The notes under the pieces are model-generated. The model saw nothing but the letters and a program-made list of their open reading frames with translations. It did no database searches and had not been told where the DNA came from. From contig CAYWMP010000001.1 of assembly GCA_964459445.1 (NCBI GenBank), positions 1 to 64,000 on the forward strand: DNA of 64,000 nucleotides, written 5' to 3'. This document shows positions 35,008 to 43,877 of this stretch, one piece after another; the first letter of the stretch is position 1, and every line of letters starts with the position of its first letter. This DNA is from CAYWMP01 sp964459445. GTDB taxonomy: Bacteria; Desulfobacterota; DSM-4660; Desulfatiglandales; HGW-15. Position numbers and translations under genes: made by a program.

Positions 35008-35748
35008 TTGACTGAACAAAAAACCAATACCCTGCTGCAGGTTCGAAGCCTGACCAAGACATTTGGAGGGCTCGTTGCCTTTCAAGGGGTAAATCTGGAA
35101 TTATATGAGGGTAAAATCCTGGGCCTCATCGGACCGAACGGGGCGGGAAAGACCACGCTGATCAACTGCGTTACCGGCGTCTACAAGCCCACCGCCGGGG
35201 AGGTCATCTTCGACGGAAAACCCATCACCAAGTTAAATCCACACAAGATTTGCCGCCTCGGCGTCGGTCGAACATTCCAAATCCCCCGACCTTTCTTGTA
35301 CATGACGGTCCTCGAAAACCTGAAGGTATGTGCGCCCCATGGGCGGGCCGACTTCAAATGGCTCCTGGAGGTGACCGACCTCTGGAGCAAGCGTGATCAG
35401 CTGGCCAAGACACTGACCTTTCAAGAACGCCGGCTCCTGGAGCTGTCACGGGCTCTGGCCGTTCAACCCAAGCTCCTCCTTCTGGATGAGAGCGTGGCCG
35501 GCCTGAATCCTGCTGAGACGCAACATATGATGGGTGTCCTGCGCCGGATCCACAAAGAAGTGAATGTCTCTATTTTATGGATAGAACATGTGATGAAGGC
35601 GATTATGGAGAACGCGCACCACATTGCCGTGCTGCATCAGGGCGCCCTCATCGCTTACGGTACGCCCCGAGAGATAGCCAATAACGCCAAGGTGATCGAA
35701 GCCTATCTGGGAGAGGAATATAAATTCTCGGAGTCTGCACGTGCTTAA
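35008..35748 (+). CDS. Branched-chain amino acid-type ABC transporter, ATP-binding protein LivG
   Basis: 246 residues, start TTG 35008. Walker A GPNGAGKTT, Walker B LLLLDESVAGLNP and the LivG-type C-terminus (APREIANNAKVIEAYLGEEY) are clear; the signature is replaced by LTFQERRLLELSRAL, a variant seen in this subfamily. First gene of the third liv operon in the window (order G-F-K-H-M), directly after the methyltransferase gene (14 bp), so this transporter likely belongs to the catabolic island and imports an amino-acid-like or aromatic substrate. Confidence 0.94.
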   Translation: MTEQKTNTLLQVRSLTKTFGGLVAFQGVNLELYEGKILGLIGPNGAGKTTLINCVTGVYKPTAGEVIFDGKPITKLNPHKICRLGVGRTFQIPRPFLYMTVLENLKVCAPHGRADFKWLLEVTDLWSKRDQLAKTLTFQERRLLELSRALAVQPKLLLLDESVAGLNPAETQHMMGVLRRIHKEVNVSILWIEHVMKAIMENAHHIAVLHQGALIAYGTPREIANNAKVIEAYLGEEYKFSESARA

Positions 35749-36448
35749 GGTTCAGGAGATCAGTGTTTTTTACAACGGCCTGCGAGCCCTGTCGTCGGTT
35801 TCTCTTCAGGTGGAGGAGAAAGAATTCGTGTGCATTTTGGGCCCCAACGGCGCCGGTAAATCCACCCTGCTGCAAACGATCTCGGGCTTGCTCTCACCGA
35901 GGCAGGGAGAAATTATTTTTGAAGATCAACCGATCCATGGATTGAAACCGCACCGGGTCGCTGCTGCAGGTATCGCATTGGTTCCCGAAGAAGGGCTCCT
36001 TTACCCGCAAATGAACGTCCGTGAGAACCTTCTCATGGGGGCCTACCCCAGACAGGCCCGCAAGGTATTGGATCGACAGATTCGACTGGTTTTCAACCTC
36101 TTTCCAAGACTTAAGGAACGGCAAAAACAGTTAACGGAAACCCTGAGTGGCGGAGAACGCCAAATGCTCGCCGTAGGGCGCGGGCTCATGGCCAATCCCA
36201 GATTGCTCTTGCTTGACGAACCATCGCTCGGTTTGGCGCCCATGATCGTGAAAGACATTCTGAACACGTTGGGAAGAATCAACAGGGAAGAAAGGATCAC
36301 GATTCTCCTGACGGAACAGAACATCTTTCACGCCCTGAGACTGAGTCAACGGGGTTACCTGTTGGAAAACAGCGCCATTGCCCTGGAAGGCCCCAGTGAA
36401 GAGCTCCTTGGCAATGAGCATATCAAAAAGAACTACTTAGGCATCTGA
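35741..36448 (+). CDS. ABC transporter, ATP-binding protein LivF
   Basis: 235 residues, start GTG 35741, overlapping livG by eight bases. Walker A GPNGAGKST, signature LSGGERQMLAVGRGLMANP, Walker B LLLLDEPSLGLAP. Pairs with LivG as the ATPase heterodimer of the transporter. Confidence 0.94.
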   Translation: MLKVQEISVFYNGLRALSSVSLQVEEKEFVCILGPNGAGKSTLLQTISGLLSPRQGEIIFEDQPIHGLKPHRVAAAGIALVPEEGLLYPQMNVRENLLMGAYPRQARKVLDRQIRLVFNLFPRLKERQKQLTETLSGGERQMLAVGRGLMANPRLLLLDEPSLGLAPMIVKDILNTLGRINREERITILLTEQNIFHALRLSQRGYLLENSAIALEGPSEELLGNEHIKKNYLGI

Positions 36449-36478
36449 GAATCATTAACCTTAAACATGGAGGTAATT

Positions 36479-37645
36479 ATGAAAAAGTTAGGTGTTTCGG
36501 CATTCATGGTGGTTTTGCTCATGCTCACGGTTTTTCCCTGTGCGGCAGTCGCAGAGGACCTCATCAAAATCGGTGTGGTCACTCCCCTTTCGGCGCCCGG
36601 CGACTATAAATCAGGGCAAATCAATGTCCAGACAGTGGAACTGGCGGTAGAGGAGATCAATGCCAAAGGGGGTGTGCTGGGCAAAAAACTGGCTATTGCC
36701 AAGGCGGACGACGAAGGCAAACCGGCAGTGGGCGTAACTGCGGTAAAACGTGTGATCACGGAGGACAAAGTTTCTGCAATCGTGGGGTTGTGGCACAGTT
36801 CAGTGGCGGTCGCCCAGGCCAAACAGGTCGTTAAATATGGCGTCCCCATGCTGCTTCACTATAGCTGGACAGACGACCTGACGAAAGGTCACTCGGACTA
36901 CATCTTCCGGGTTGGTCCTTTCAACTCCGAGATTGCGAATCTGTTGCTCCCCTTCCTGCAGAAGAATTACAAGAGTGTGGCAGTGATGTTTGAAACGACG
37001 GCTTTCGGGACCGGTTTTGCCGAGGCTTTGGAAAAAGAGGCCAAGTCTGCGGGAATGACTGTATACCCCATCGGATTCCCCGCGGAAGCCACGGATCTAA
37101 AGCCACAACTGCTCGAGCTCAAGGCCAAGAGCCCGGCCCCTGATGTCTTGGTGATCGCCTCGGTCTACCAGGCTATGTATCTTATCCCCAAGCAGGCCTT
37201 TGAGATCGGCCTCGCACCCGGAACCGACATCCTCTGCAGTTGGGACTGGCCCACCTATCCGGACTTTTGGGAAGCTATGGGTGAAAAGGGCGTTGGTGTG
37301 ATGTATTCAACCTTCGAATCAAATAAGCTCAAGCTGTCTCCCCTGGGCGAGCATTTCAAGGCCGCTTTTAAGAAAAAGTATAACTACGAGCCTCCCATCT
37401 TTGCCTACTTCCTCTATGATGAGGTCATGATCCTGGTTGACGCCATGAAAAGGGCCAACTCCTCGGATCCAAAAAAGATCGCGGAGGCCCTCAAGGGGAC
37501 CAATTTCAATGGGACGACGGGCATGATCAATTTCGAGAGGAAGGACGGACCTGTCTGGAACCAGTGGATGGGTCACCAACTCTTTGTCAAGAAACTCACT
37601 GCCTTCAAGCAGGCAGGAAGCGATGCAGCGGTAGTTTACCCCTAA
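36479..37645 (+). CDS. ABC transporter substrate-binding protein (LivK type)
   Basis: 388 residues from ATG 36479, with GGAGGT eight bases upstream; the upstream ATG at 36467 overlaps that site. Signal peptide MKKLGVSAFMVVLLMLTVF with cleavage near AVAED. The periplasmic fold is recognised by IGVVTPLSAPGDYKSGQ, AVEEINAKGGVLGKK and YLFYDEVMILVDA-type segments. It differs strongly in sequence from the two LivK proteins at 54.6 and 60.3 kb, so it probably binds another ligand. Confidence 0.92.
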   Translation: MKKLGVSAFMVVLLMLTVFPCAAVAEDLIKIGVVTPLSAPGDYKSGQINVQTVELAVEEINAKGGVLGKKLAIAKADDEGKPAVGVTAVKRVITEDKVSAIVGLWHSSVAVAQAKQVVKYGVPMLLHYSWTDDLTKGHSDYIFRVGPFNSEIANLLLPFLQKNYKSVAVMFETTAFGTGFAEALEKEAKSAGMTVYPIGFPAEATDLKPQLLELKAKSPAPDVLVIASVYQAMYLIPKQAFEIGLAPGTDILCSWDWPTYPDFWEAMGEKGVGVMYSTFESNKLKLSPLGEHFKAAFKKKYNYEPPIFAYFLYDEVMILVDAMKRANSSDPKKIAEALKGTNFNGTTGMINFERKDGPVWNQWMGHQLFVKKLTAFKQAGSDAAVVYP

Positions 37646-37655
37646 ATTCTAAACA

Positions 37656-37685
37656 ACGGTCCCAAGTATACCTGCTTGGGACCGT
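37656..37685 (+). terminator. Hairpin between livK and livH of the island operon
   Basis: 11-bp stem ACGGTCCCAAG/CTTGGGACCGT (37656-37666 with 37675-37685), 8-nt loop, ten bases after the livK stop and 15 bp before livH. No T run; likely a processing or attenuation structure. Confidence 0.6.
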
Positions 37686-37700
37686 CCGGGAGAGCAGGCC

Positions 37701-38564
37701 ATGTTACTTGAACTGATCATAAGAGGTCTCGCCATCGGGCTTGTCTACGCCCTCATGGGGATCGGCCTGGCCTTGCTGAGCGGCGTCATGCGTATCATCA
37801 ATTTCGCCCACGGCGAGTTCTATATGATCGGCGGGTACATGGCCTACTACGCCATCACTCTTGCGGGCCTGCCTTTCTATCTGGCGGTACCTCTGGCCAT
37901 GGGGATTGTGTTCGTGATCGGGGCGATCTTTGAAAAACTGCTGCTCAGTCCTATTCATACCAAAGAAATCGAAAAACCCATGGATTATGCCCTTATTATG
38001 ACCTTTGCGGTACTTCTCTTTTTCCGCAAATTGGCATCCCTGGTATTTGGTCCCTTCTATCGAAGACCGCCCGATTACATTCCCGGTGAAATGGACATAC
38101 TCGGTGTGAAATTGAGTAACGGCATGATCCTGACCGGTGTTGTCTCGGCCTTGCTCATAACCGGCCTGTCTCTATTCCTCAAAAAAACTTGGCGGGGACG
38201 GAGCTGGCGCGCCATTACCCAATCCAAGAAAGGCGCCAAAATCAATGGCGTCGATATCGGTTTGGAAAGCTGGATCGCCTGCGGCACGGCCTGTGCGTTG
38301 GCCGGTGCAGCAGGCGCCCTCGTGGCTCCCATCTTTTTGATTTCACCCCATGCCGGAGGTCCCCCTCTGGTCAAGGCCTATGAGGTGATGGCCATCGGCG
38401 GTCTTGGATCCCTGCCCGGCAGCCTTGTGGCCGGCCTCATGCTCGGTGTAACCGAGACCTTGGGGGCATTTTACATCTCATCGGCCTATCGGGATGCTAT
38501 CGGGTTTGTCATGATGGGGCTGGTTCTTCTCTTCAGACCTCAGGGGCTTTTTGGTCAGAAATAG
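37701..38564 (+). CDS. ABC transporter permease LivH
   Basis: 287 residues, 8 predicted membrane helices. The family motif MRIINFAHGEFYMIGGYMAY is at the N-terminus and MAIGGLGSLPGSLVAGLMLG towards the C-terminus. Forms the membrane channel with LivM. Confidence 0.95.
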   Translation: MLLELIIRGLAIGLVYALMGIGLALLSGVMRIINFAHGEFYMIGGYMAYYAITLAGLPFYLAVPLAMGIVFVIGAIFEKLLLSPIHTKEIEKPMDYALIMTFAVLLFFRKLASLVFGPFYRRPPDYIPGEMDILGVKLSNGMILTGVVSALLITGLSLFLKKTWRGRSWRAITQSKKGAKINGVDIGLESWIACGTACALAGAAGALVAPIFLISPHAGGPPLVKAYEVMAIGGLGSLPGSLVAGLMLGVTETLGAFYISSAYRDAIGFVMMGLVLLFRPQGLFGQK

Positions 38565-38579
38565 GAGGGGCCATACTTC

Positions 38580-39530
38580 ATGAAGAAAAATGAAATCATC
38601 GCGACAATCGGTATGCTGACTCTGGGTCTCCTGGCCCCTTGGGTCGTCTCCACCGTATGGCTCACCGTGTTGAGCGTTTTTTTCTTTTACGCCCTTCTGG
38701 CCATCAGTTGGAATATAATTTTCGGGTACGCGGGGCTCTTCTCCTTCTGCCATGTCTCCTTTTCAGCCATCGGCGGTTATACATCCGCCCTGCTGGCAGA
38801 ACACATAGGCCTGTCCCCTTTTCTGGGACTCATCATGGGAGGGCTTGCAGCAGGCTTTTTTGGGATTGTTCTCGGACTTTTGATTCTCAGAGTACGAGGT
38901 TTTTATTTGTGCCTGGTTACATGGGCTTTTGCCGAGGTGGTCAACGTGTTTCTAAAAGCCGAGCACAAAATCACCGGCGGGACCGGCGGTTTTCTTGCGC
39001 CGTCATTTTTCGAGGGCCCAAAATCTGAATTGTATGCCTATTTCGTGGGTCTTTTCCTGATGCTCAGCATGTTCGTCGTTTCCGCACGTCTGTATCATTC
39101 CCGATGGGGCCTTTACCTCTTTGCCATCCGCGATGACATCGATGCGGCCGAAAGCATGGGCATCAAAACCTGGTTCTGGAAGGTCTTCGGCTTTGCTTTC
39201 GGCAGCGCCTGGGCCGGCGTGGCCGGGGCCTTTTATGCCCATTTCTTCAATCTTGTGGATCCCAGCATCGGCGGGCTCGATGAACTGGGGAAGGTCTTCC
39301 TGATGGTTATCATCGGGGGGCTCGGCACGGTATTCGGACCGCTCATCGGTGCCTTCTTCGTCGTAGTCACATCAGAAATCATTCGGGGTTGGGCCGCCCA
39401 GCTGAGTCTTCTCATATTTGCAATTGTGATGATCCTCGCCATACGTTTTGTCAGCGGCGGCTTTATGCAAATCATCAACACCCTCTTCCCCGCACTTCGG
39501 GACAGGTACTTGAAGTTGGTTGAAAGATAA
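38580..39530 (+). CDS. ABC transporter permease LivM
   Basis: 316 residues, multiple membrane helices; typical segments are NIIFGYAGLFSFCHVSFSAIGGYTSA, AAESMGIKTWFWKVFGFAFGSAWAGVAGAFYAH and VIIGGLGTVFGPLIGAFFV. Last gene of the island's liv operon; a short perfect 7-bp hairpin at 39552-39567 lies in the convergent spacer behind it. Confidence 0.95.
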   Translation: MKKNEIIATIGMLTLGLLAPWVVSTVWLTVLSVFFFYALLAISWNIIFGYAGLFSFCHVSFSAIGGYTSALLAEHIGLSPFLGLIMGGLAAGFFGIVLGLLILRVRGFYLCLVTWAFAEVVNVFLKAEHKITGGTGGFLAPSFFEGPKSELYAYFVGLFLMLSMFVVSARLYHSRWGLYLFAIRDDIDAAESMGIKTWFWKVFGFAFGSAWAGVAGAFYAHFFNLVDPSIGGLDELGKVFLMVIIGGLGTVFGPLIGAFFVVVTSEIIRGWAAQLSLLIFAIVMILAIRFVSGGFMQIINTLFPALRDRYLKLVER

Positions 39531-39599
39531 GAATTCCTATGAATTGCAGGGGGACGTATTTACGTCCAAAACCCCTTAGCGTTCCCGCCTCTTCCGATT

Positions 39600-40724
39600 C
39601 TACCCAATCACCCTCGAAAGACGCTCAACCGCTTCAACCAGATCTTCCACGCCGTAAAAGGCAAAGCAGAACCTCAGGTAATTGCGTAAGCCCTTCATGC
39701 TCGAAAATTTGATTCCCGGCTGAAACCCTACTTTGTGCATTTCAGCCTTGGCAAGCAAGGCTTCGGCATCCGTGCCATCCGGCAAATAAGACCAGATAAA
39801 GTACCCGCCAACAGGATCGGAGAAAGTGAGGGAAGGGATATGTTCACGAAGCGCCTTTCTCAAGGCAAAGAGTCGTTCACTGTAAGTTTTTCGCAGGAAG
39901 CTGAGGTATTCTTTTTGCAGCCCGAGCTCAATGGCGCTGTTCACGATACTGGAAACAAGGGGATTCAGACCGCCGCCACTGTCCAGAAAACCACAGATCA
40001 TGAAGGGCTCCAGCAGCGACGGGGAAGCCTGCATCCAACCGAGCCGCAAGCCGGGCGCCAGGATTTTTGAAAAGGAACCCAGTGAAATGACCTTGTCTGC
40101 TTTGTCATAGTACACCATCGGCGGTGGCGGCGTATCCGAATAGGTCAGGAGTTGATAGACTTCATCCGCTACAACCAGAAAGTCATGTTCCCTGCTGAGA
40201 CTGGCCAATTGCTCGCGCCTTTCAGGTGATAAGGTCGCCCCCGCCGGGTTGTGGAATGTGGGTATGGTGTAAAGAAAAACGGGCTGGTATTCAGCCACCT
40301 TTTCCTCAAGGGCCTCGATAATGAGTCCGTTCTCGTCGATAGGTATCCCGACCACATCGAGCTGATAGTCCTCGAAAATTCGCAGGGCCAGAAAATAAGA
40401 GGGTTCCTCCACAAAGACCGTGTCTCCCGGTCGGGTAAGGAGGGAACAAATCAAATCCAGCGCCTGGGAGATTCCCGCGGTGATGAAAAGATGATCGGGA
40501 TCAACTGCTCGGCCGTACTCATCACTCAGGAAATGGGCGAGGGAGTGTCTGAAGCCCTCATCTCCCTGCTGCATCCCATATTGCAGGATGTTGCGATCCC
40601 CCAGCTCGAACCGGTGAGCAGTCGCCTTTGCCAGATGATCCAGGGGGAGAATATCGACGTGCGGCTGACCAATCGCCAGATCAATCCATCCTTCGGAGAC
40701 ACTGATTTGAGTCACTTGAACCAT
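39600..40724 (-). CDS. PLP-dependent aminotransferase (class I/II, 2-aminoadipate type)
   Basis: 374 residues, fold-type I aminotransferase. The PLP lysine is in SLGSFSKILAPGLRLGW; NPAG (YTIPTFHNPAGATLS) and the PLP-phosphate/Asp segments (VVADEVYQLLTY) are in place, and the C-terminus has the substrate Arg in LRFCFAF. This is the stand-alone branch related to the MocR aminotransferase domain, acting on 2-amino acids with 2-oxoglutarate or pyruvate. It is encoded opposite to the island and next to an SdhA/NadB-type flavoprotein and two alanine dehydrogenases, so an amino-donor role linked to alanine is possible. Confidence 0.92.
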   Translation of the reverse strand: MVQVTQISVSEGWIDLAIGQPHVDILPLDHLAKATAHRFELGDRNILQYGMQQGDEGFRHSLAHFLSDEYGRAVDPDHLFITAGISQALDLICSLLTRPGDTVFVEEPSYFLALRIFEDYQLDVVGIPIDENGLIIEALEEKVAEYQPVFLYTIPTFHNPAGATLSPERREQLASLSREHDFLVVADEVYQLLTYSDTPPPPMVYYDKADKVISLGSFSKILAPGLRLGWMQASPSLLEPFMICGFLDSGGGLNPLVSSIVNSAIELGLQKEYLSFLRKTYSERLFALRKALREHIPSLTFSDPVGGYFIWSYLPDGTDAEALLAKAEMHKVGFQPGIKFSSMKGLRNYLRFCFAFYGVEDLVEAVERLSRVIG

Positions 40725-40863
40725 AGGATTTACTCCTTTGCAGCATGAACGAAATTCGACGAATCTGGAGAATAGGAAAATGAAGGGCGGCTGTCAACGA
40801 CGAACCCTTGCCAAGCTCTCGAAGCGAACCGCCCCCGTTACACCGAATTGGCTTGACCTTTTC

Positions 40864-42456
40864 TTAATCATCCCCCACCTCATTGAATTTCCATTCAAGC
40901 TCGCCCTCTTGAGAAAGGTGCACCTGAAGATGCCCGCGCCAGTCAACATCATCCTGCACCGGAAAATCTTGTCTAAAGTGGGCCCCCCGGCTCTCCTTTC
41001 GTCGCAAGGCCCCTTTGAGGATTAATTCAGCGACCCGAATCCCCTGGCGCAATTCCAAGGATGTTTGTACACTTTTGGGATTGTTTGTCGACTTGGTCTT
41101 ATGTGATTCCGACTCAATTTCCATCACCGCCTCAAGGGCCCCTTTCAGGGAGTGCTCGTCTCTTATTACGCCTCCCTTTTCCCAAAGAACCCGCTTCAAT
41201 CTCTCGAGCAGGTCGTCTGCATTGCTGATCTGATCCAGTGATTGCGGCATTCTTGATCGCAACCGATTCCGAATTCTTTCTTCGTCGATTGCTGAAATCT
41301 TCTTGGTCCAATGCGCAGCAGCCTCACCGGCCCTCTTTCCAAAGACCGCCGTTTCGGTAAGGGCGTTGCCTCCCATCCTGTTCGCACCATGGAGGCCGCC
41401 CGTGACTTCTCCGGCCGCATATAATCCGGGCACCGACGTGGCCCCATGCCCGTCAATGCATACGCCGCCCATAACATGGTGAGTGACGGGCGCCACTTGA
41501 AGGGGTCTGTAGAGAGCACCGTACTTTTCCCCCAAGACAGGGCGCATGGATGACACAAACGGATCGCCGTGCCAGGCCCCGTCTGATAATCCCCTTAAGT
41601 CCAGTAAAATGGTTTGACCTTTTGTGTATATTTCACCGAAAAGGGCCTGGGAGAGGCGATCCCTGGCCCTTTCAGCCGCCGGGCGTTCACCAATTCCATA
41701 TTTGATGAGAATGTTTTCTCCCTCTCCCGTGACGAGACGGCCCAGGTCCGCAAGGCGAGGATGCACCAAAAAAGCCGGATGTCCGGGCTCTGCCAATCCA
41801 AGTGGATAAAACTGCACAAACTCCATGTCTTGAAGCCTAGCCCCCGCTTCAAGCGCCAGAACATAGCCTGCACCCAGTATCCTGAGAGGATTATCGTGCC
41901 TGAGATAGAGGGCACCCGCACCGCCGGTTGCCAGGACAATTGCCTTGGCCATGATGGGGAACCATTTACCGGTCATGGTTGAAAACGCCAAGGCACCGCA
42001 ACCCCCCTCCTGCAGCTCCAGAGCTGTCACCGATAGGCCCTCCGAAAACCGGACCCCGAGTTCTTCATTTTTCTTGATGAGACACCTCACGATCTCTTCC
42101 CCCCAAACGGGCGCCCTGCCCCTGGAGTAGAGATACCCTTTAATGAGTTCTCCATTGATGCCCCAATCTATGAGTTCCCGTAATCTTTGAGGCCCCTCCT
42201 CCGCAAGGATTTCAACAAGCTCCCGCTGGTTGATGCCGCGTCCTGCCTGAAGCGTGTGTTTCAGATGACCTTCCGAAGAACTGCCTTCCCGCGTTCCCGC
42301 AAAGACCCCGCCGCTTACATAGGTGCAAGTGCCTTTGCCGGGTTTAGTCTTTCCGATCACGAGGACATCCATGCCCTGTTGCCGGGCCGATATGGCCGCG
42401 CGAAGGCCGGCCGCGCCGGCCCCGATTATCAAGACGTCACATGTTACTGACTCCAA
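40864..42456 (-). CDS. FAD-dependent SdhA/FrdA/NadB-family flavoprotein
   Basis: 530 residues. Dinucleotide-binding motif GAGAAG at residues 12-17; GGAGALY and the active-site region HHVMGGVCIDGHGATSVPGLYAAGEVTGGLHGANRMGGNALTE (in segments) are typical of fumarate reductase/aspartate oxidase flavoproteins. The C-terminal ~100 residues form the helical domain shared by NadB and SdhA. There is no adjacent iron-sulfur or cytochrome subunit, so it is either a soluble L-aspartate oxidase-like enzyme or a reductase using another donor. Divergent from ald by 185 bp. Confidence 0.88.
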   Translation of the reverse strand: MESVTCDVLIIGAGAAGLRAAISARQQGMDVLVIGKTKPGKGTCTYVSGGVFAGTREGSSSEGHLKHTLQAGRGINQRELVEILAEEGPQRLRELIDWGINGELIKGYLYSRGRAPVWGEEIVRCLIKKNEELGVRFSEGLSVTALELQEGGCGALAFSTMTGKWFPIMAKAIVLATGGAGALYLRHDNPLRILGAGYVLALEAGARLQDMEFVQFYPLGLAEPGHPAFLVHPRLADLGRLVTGEGENILIKYGIGERPAAERARDRLSQALFGEIYTKGQTILLDLRGLSDGAWHGDPFVSSMRPVLGEKYGALYRPLQVAPVTHHVMGGVCIDGHGATSVPGLYAAGEVTGGLHGANRMGGNALTETAVFGKRAGEAAAHWTKKISAIDEERIRNRLRSRMPQSLDQISNADDLLERLKRVLWEKGGVIRDEHSLKGALEAVMEIESESHKTKSTNNPKSVQTSLELRQGIRVAELILKGALRRKESRGAHFRQDFPVQDDVDWRGHLQVHLSQEGELEWKFNEVGDD

Positions 42457-42641
42457 GTTTTTCCTCCCTTGACCTTTAAGGACATCATCTGCCGTTCATC
42501 CTCTTTTGATTGACCCAAACATGTTTAAAATGATACCAATTAAAATCTGAGTTCCATTGAGCCTTGGCAATATAACAAATCTGTGCCGGAGGCTCCACTA
42601 CCCCGTCAAATAAAAAGCTACGCGAAAGGAGAAACCCGAAA

Positions 42642-43754
42642 ATGATTGTTGGGATTCTTAAAGAGATCAAAGCAGAAGAGAACCGCGTCTCCATGACACC
42701 CGCCGGCACCGAGGTCATGAAGCAGCAGGGCCACACGGTATTGGTTGAAAAAAACGCCGGAAATGGCAGTGGTTTTGAGGATGCCGTTTACGAGGAGGTC
42801 GGGTCTGAAATTGTGGATACGCCGAAGGAGATATTTGAACGATCTGACATGGTGATGCATGTAAAAGAACCTCAACCGTCCGAATATGACCTCATCAGGG
42901 AAGATCAGATCGTTTTCACTTACCTGCATCTTGCGGCAGCTGAAGAATTGACCCACGCATTGATTAAAACCCGCTCGATCAATATTGCCTATGAAACGAT
43001 TCAAAAGGCCGACGGCTCATTGCCACTCCTGACACCCATGAGCGAAGTGGCCGGCCGCATGGCGATTCAACAGGGTGCCAAATATCTTGAAATGGCCCAG
43101 GGAGGCCATGGCGTCTTGCTCGGCGGCGTACCTGGCGTCGATCCGGGCACCGTCATCATCGTCGGTGGGGGAATCGTCGGGATCAATGCCGCAAAGATGG
43201 CCTGCGGTCTTGGCGCAAAGGTTTATCTTCTTGACATGAATCTGGATCGCCTTCGTTATTTGAGCGATGTCATGCCGAGCAACTGCTTTCTTTTGATGTC
43301 CAGCCCTGCAACCATCCGAGAACTTGTCACAAGGGCCGATGTGGTTGTGGGCGCGGTCCTCATTCCCGGGGCCAAAGCGCCCAAGCTAGTGACCCGTGAT
43401 ATGCTAAAAACCATGAAACAGGGGGCCGTGCTCGTGGATGTTGCCATTGACCAGGGCGGCTGTTTTGAGACCTCAAAAGCCACTACCCATGGTGATCCCA
43501 TCTATATGGTTGACGGGGTTGTTCACTACTGCGTAGCCAATATGCCGGGGGCGGTACCCAAGACTTCGACGATTGCCTTGACCAACGCTACCCTTCCCTA
43601 TGCCGCTCAGATTGCCAATAAGGGTTGGGAAAGGGCCATGAAAGAGAACCCTGAAATTAAGTACGGCGCCAATGTGATGAGAGGAAAAGTAACCTATAAA
43701 GGGGTCGCGGAGGCCTTTGACCTCGAGTATGTCCCTATTGACAATCTGCTGTAG
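42642..43754 (+). CDS. ald: Alanine dehydrogenase, first copy
   Basis: 370 residues, usual length. NAD+-dependent L-alanine to pyruvate and ammonium. Active-site residues of the family are present: Arg15, Lys75 (HVKEPQP), His96 (YLHLAA) and the conserved EVAGRM segment with Arg139; the NAD-binding GGGIVGINAA follows. The start has GGAG upstream. It supplies pyruvate from alanine or assimilates ammonium, and is followed 123 bp later by a second, ~70% identical copy. Confidence 0.96.
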   Translation: MIVGILKEIKAEENRVSMTPAGTEVMKQQGHTVLVEKNAGNGSGFEDAVYEEVGSEIVDTPKEIFERSDMVMHVKEPQPSEYDLIREDQIVFTYLHLAAAEELTHALIKTRSINIAYETIQKADGSLPLLTPMSEVAGRMAIQQGAKYLEMAQGGHGVLLGGVPGVDPGTVIIVGGGIVGINAAKMACGLGAKVYLLDMNLDRLRYLSDVMPSNCFLLMSSPATIRELVTRADVVVGAVLIPGAKAPKLVTRDMLKTMKQGAVLVDVAIDQGGCFETSKATTHGDPIYMVDGVVHYCVANMPGAVPKTSTIALTNATLPYAAQIANKGWERAMKENPEIKYGANVMRGKVTYKGVAEAFDLEYVPIDNLL

Positions 43755-43877
43755 TTCAACTTTTCAATCCAACTTCATCCCATACCTTTGCAGGTTGAAA
43801 ACGATAATCTCTAACTCTGGATCAATTGACACTCGACGTGCCTTTAGTATTTTTTTCAGCTTTAATCGGGGGCGATC

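Noticed and set aside
39552..39567. Small palindrome GGACGTA-TT-TACGTCC as a terminator
   Set aside because: Two-base loop and no T run; too weak to call as a separate terminator, so it is only mentioned beside livM.
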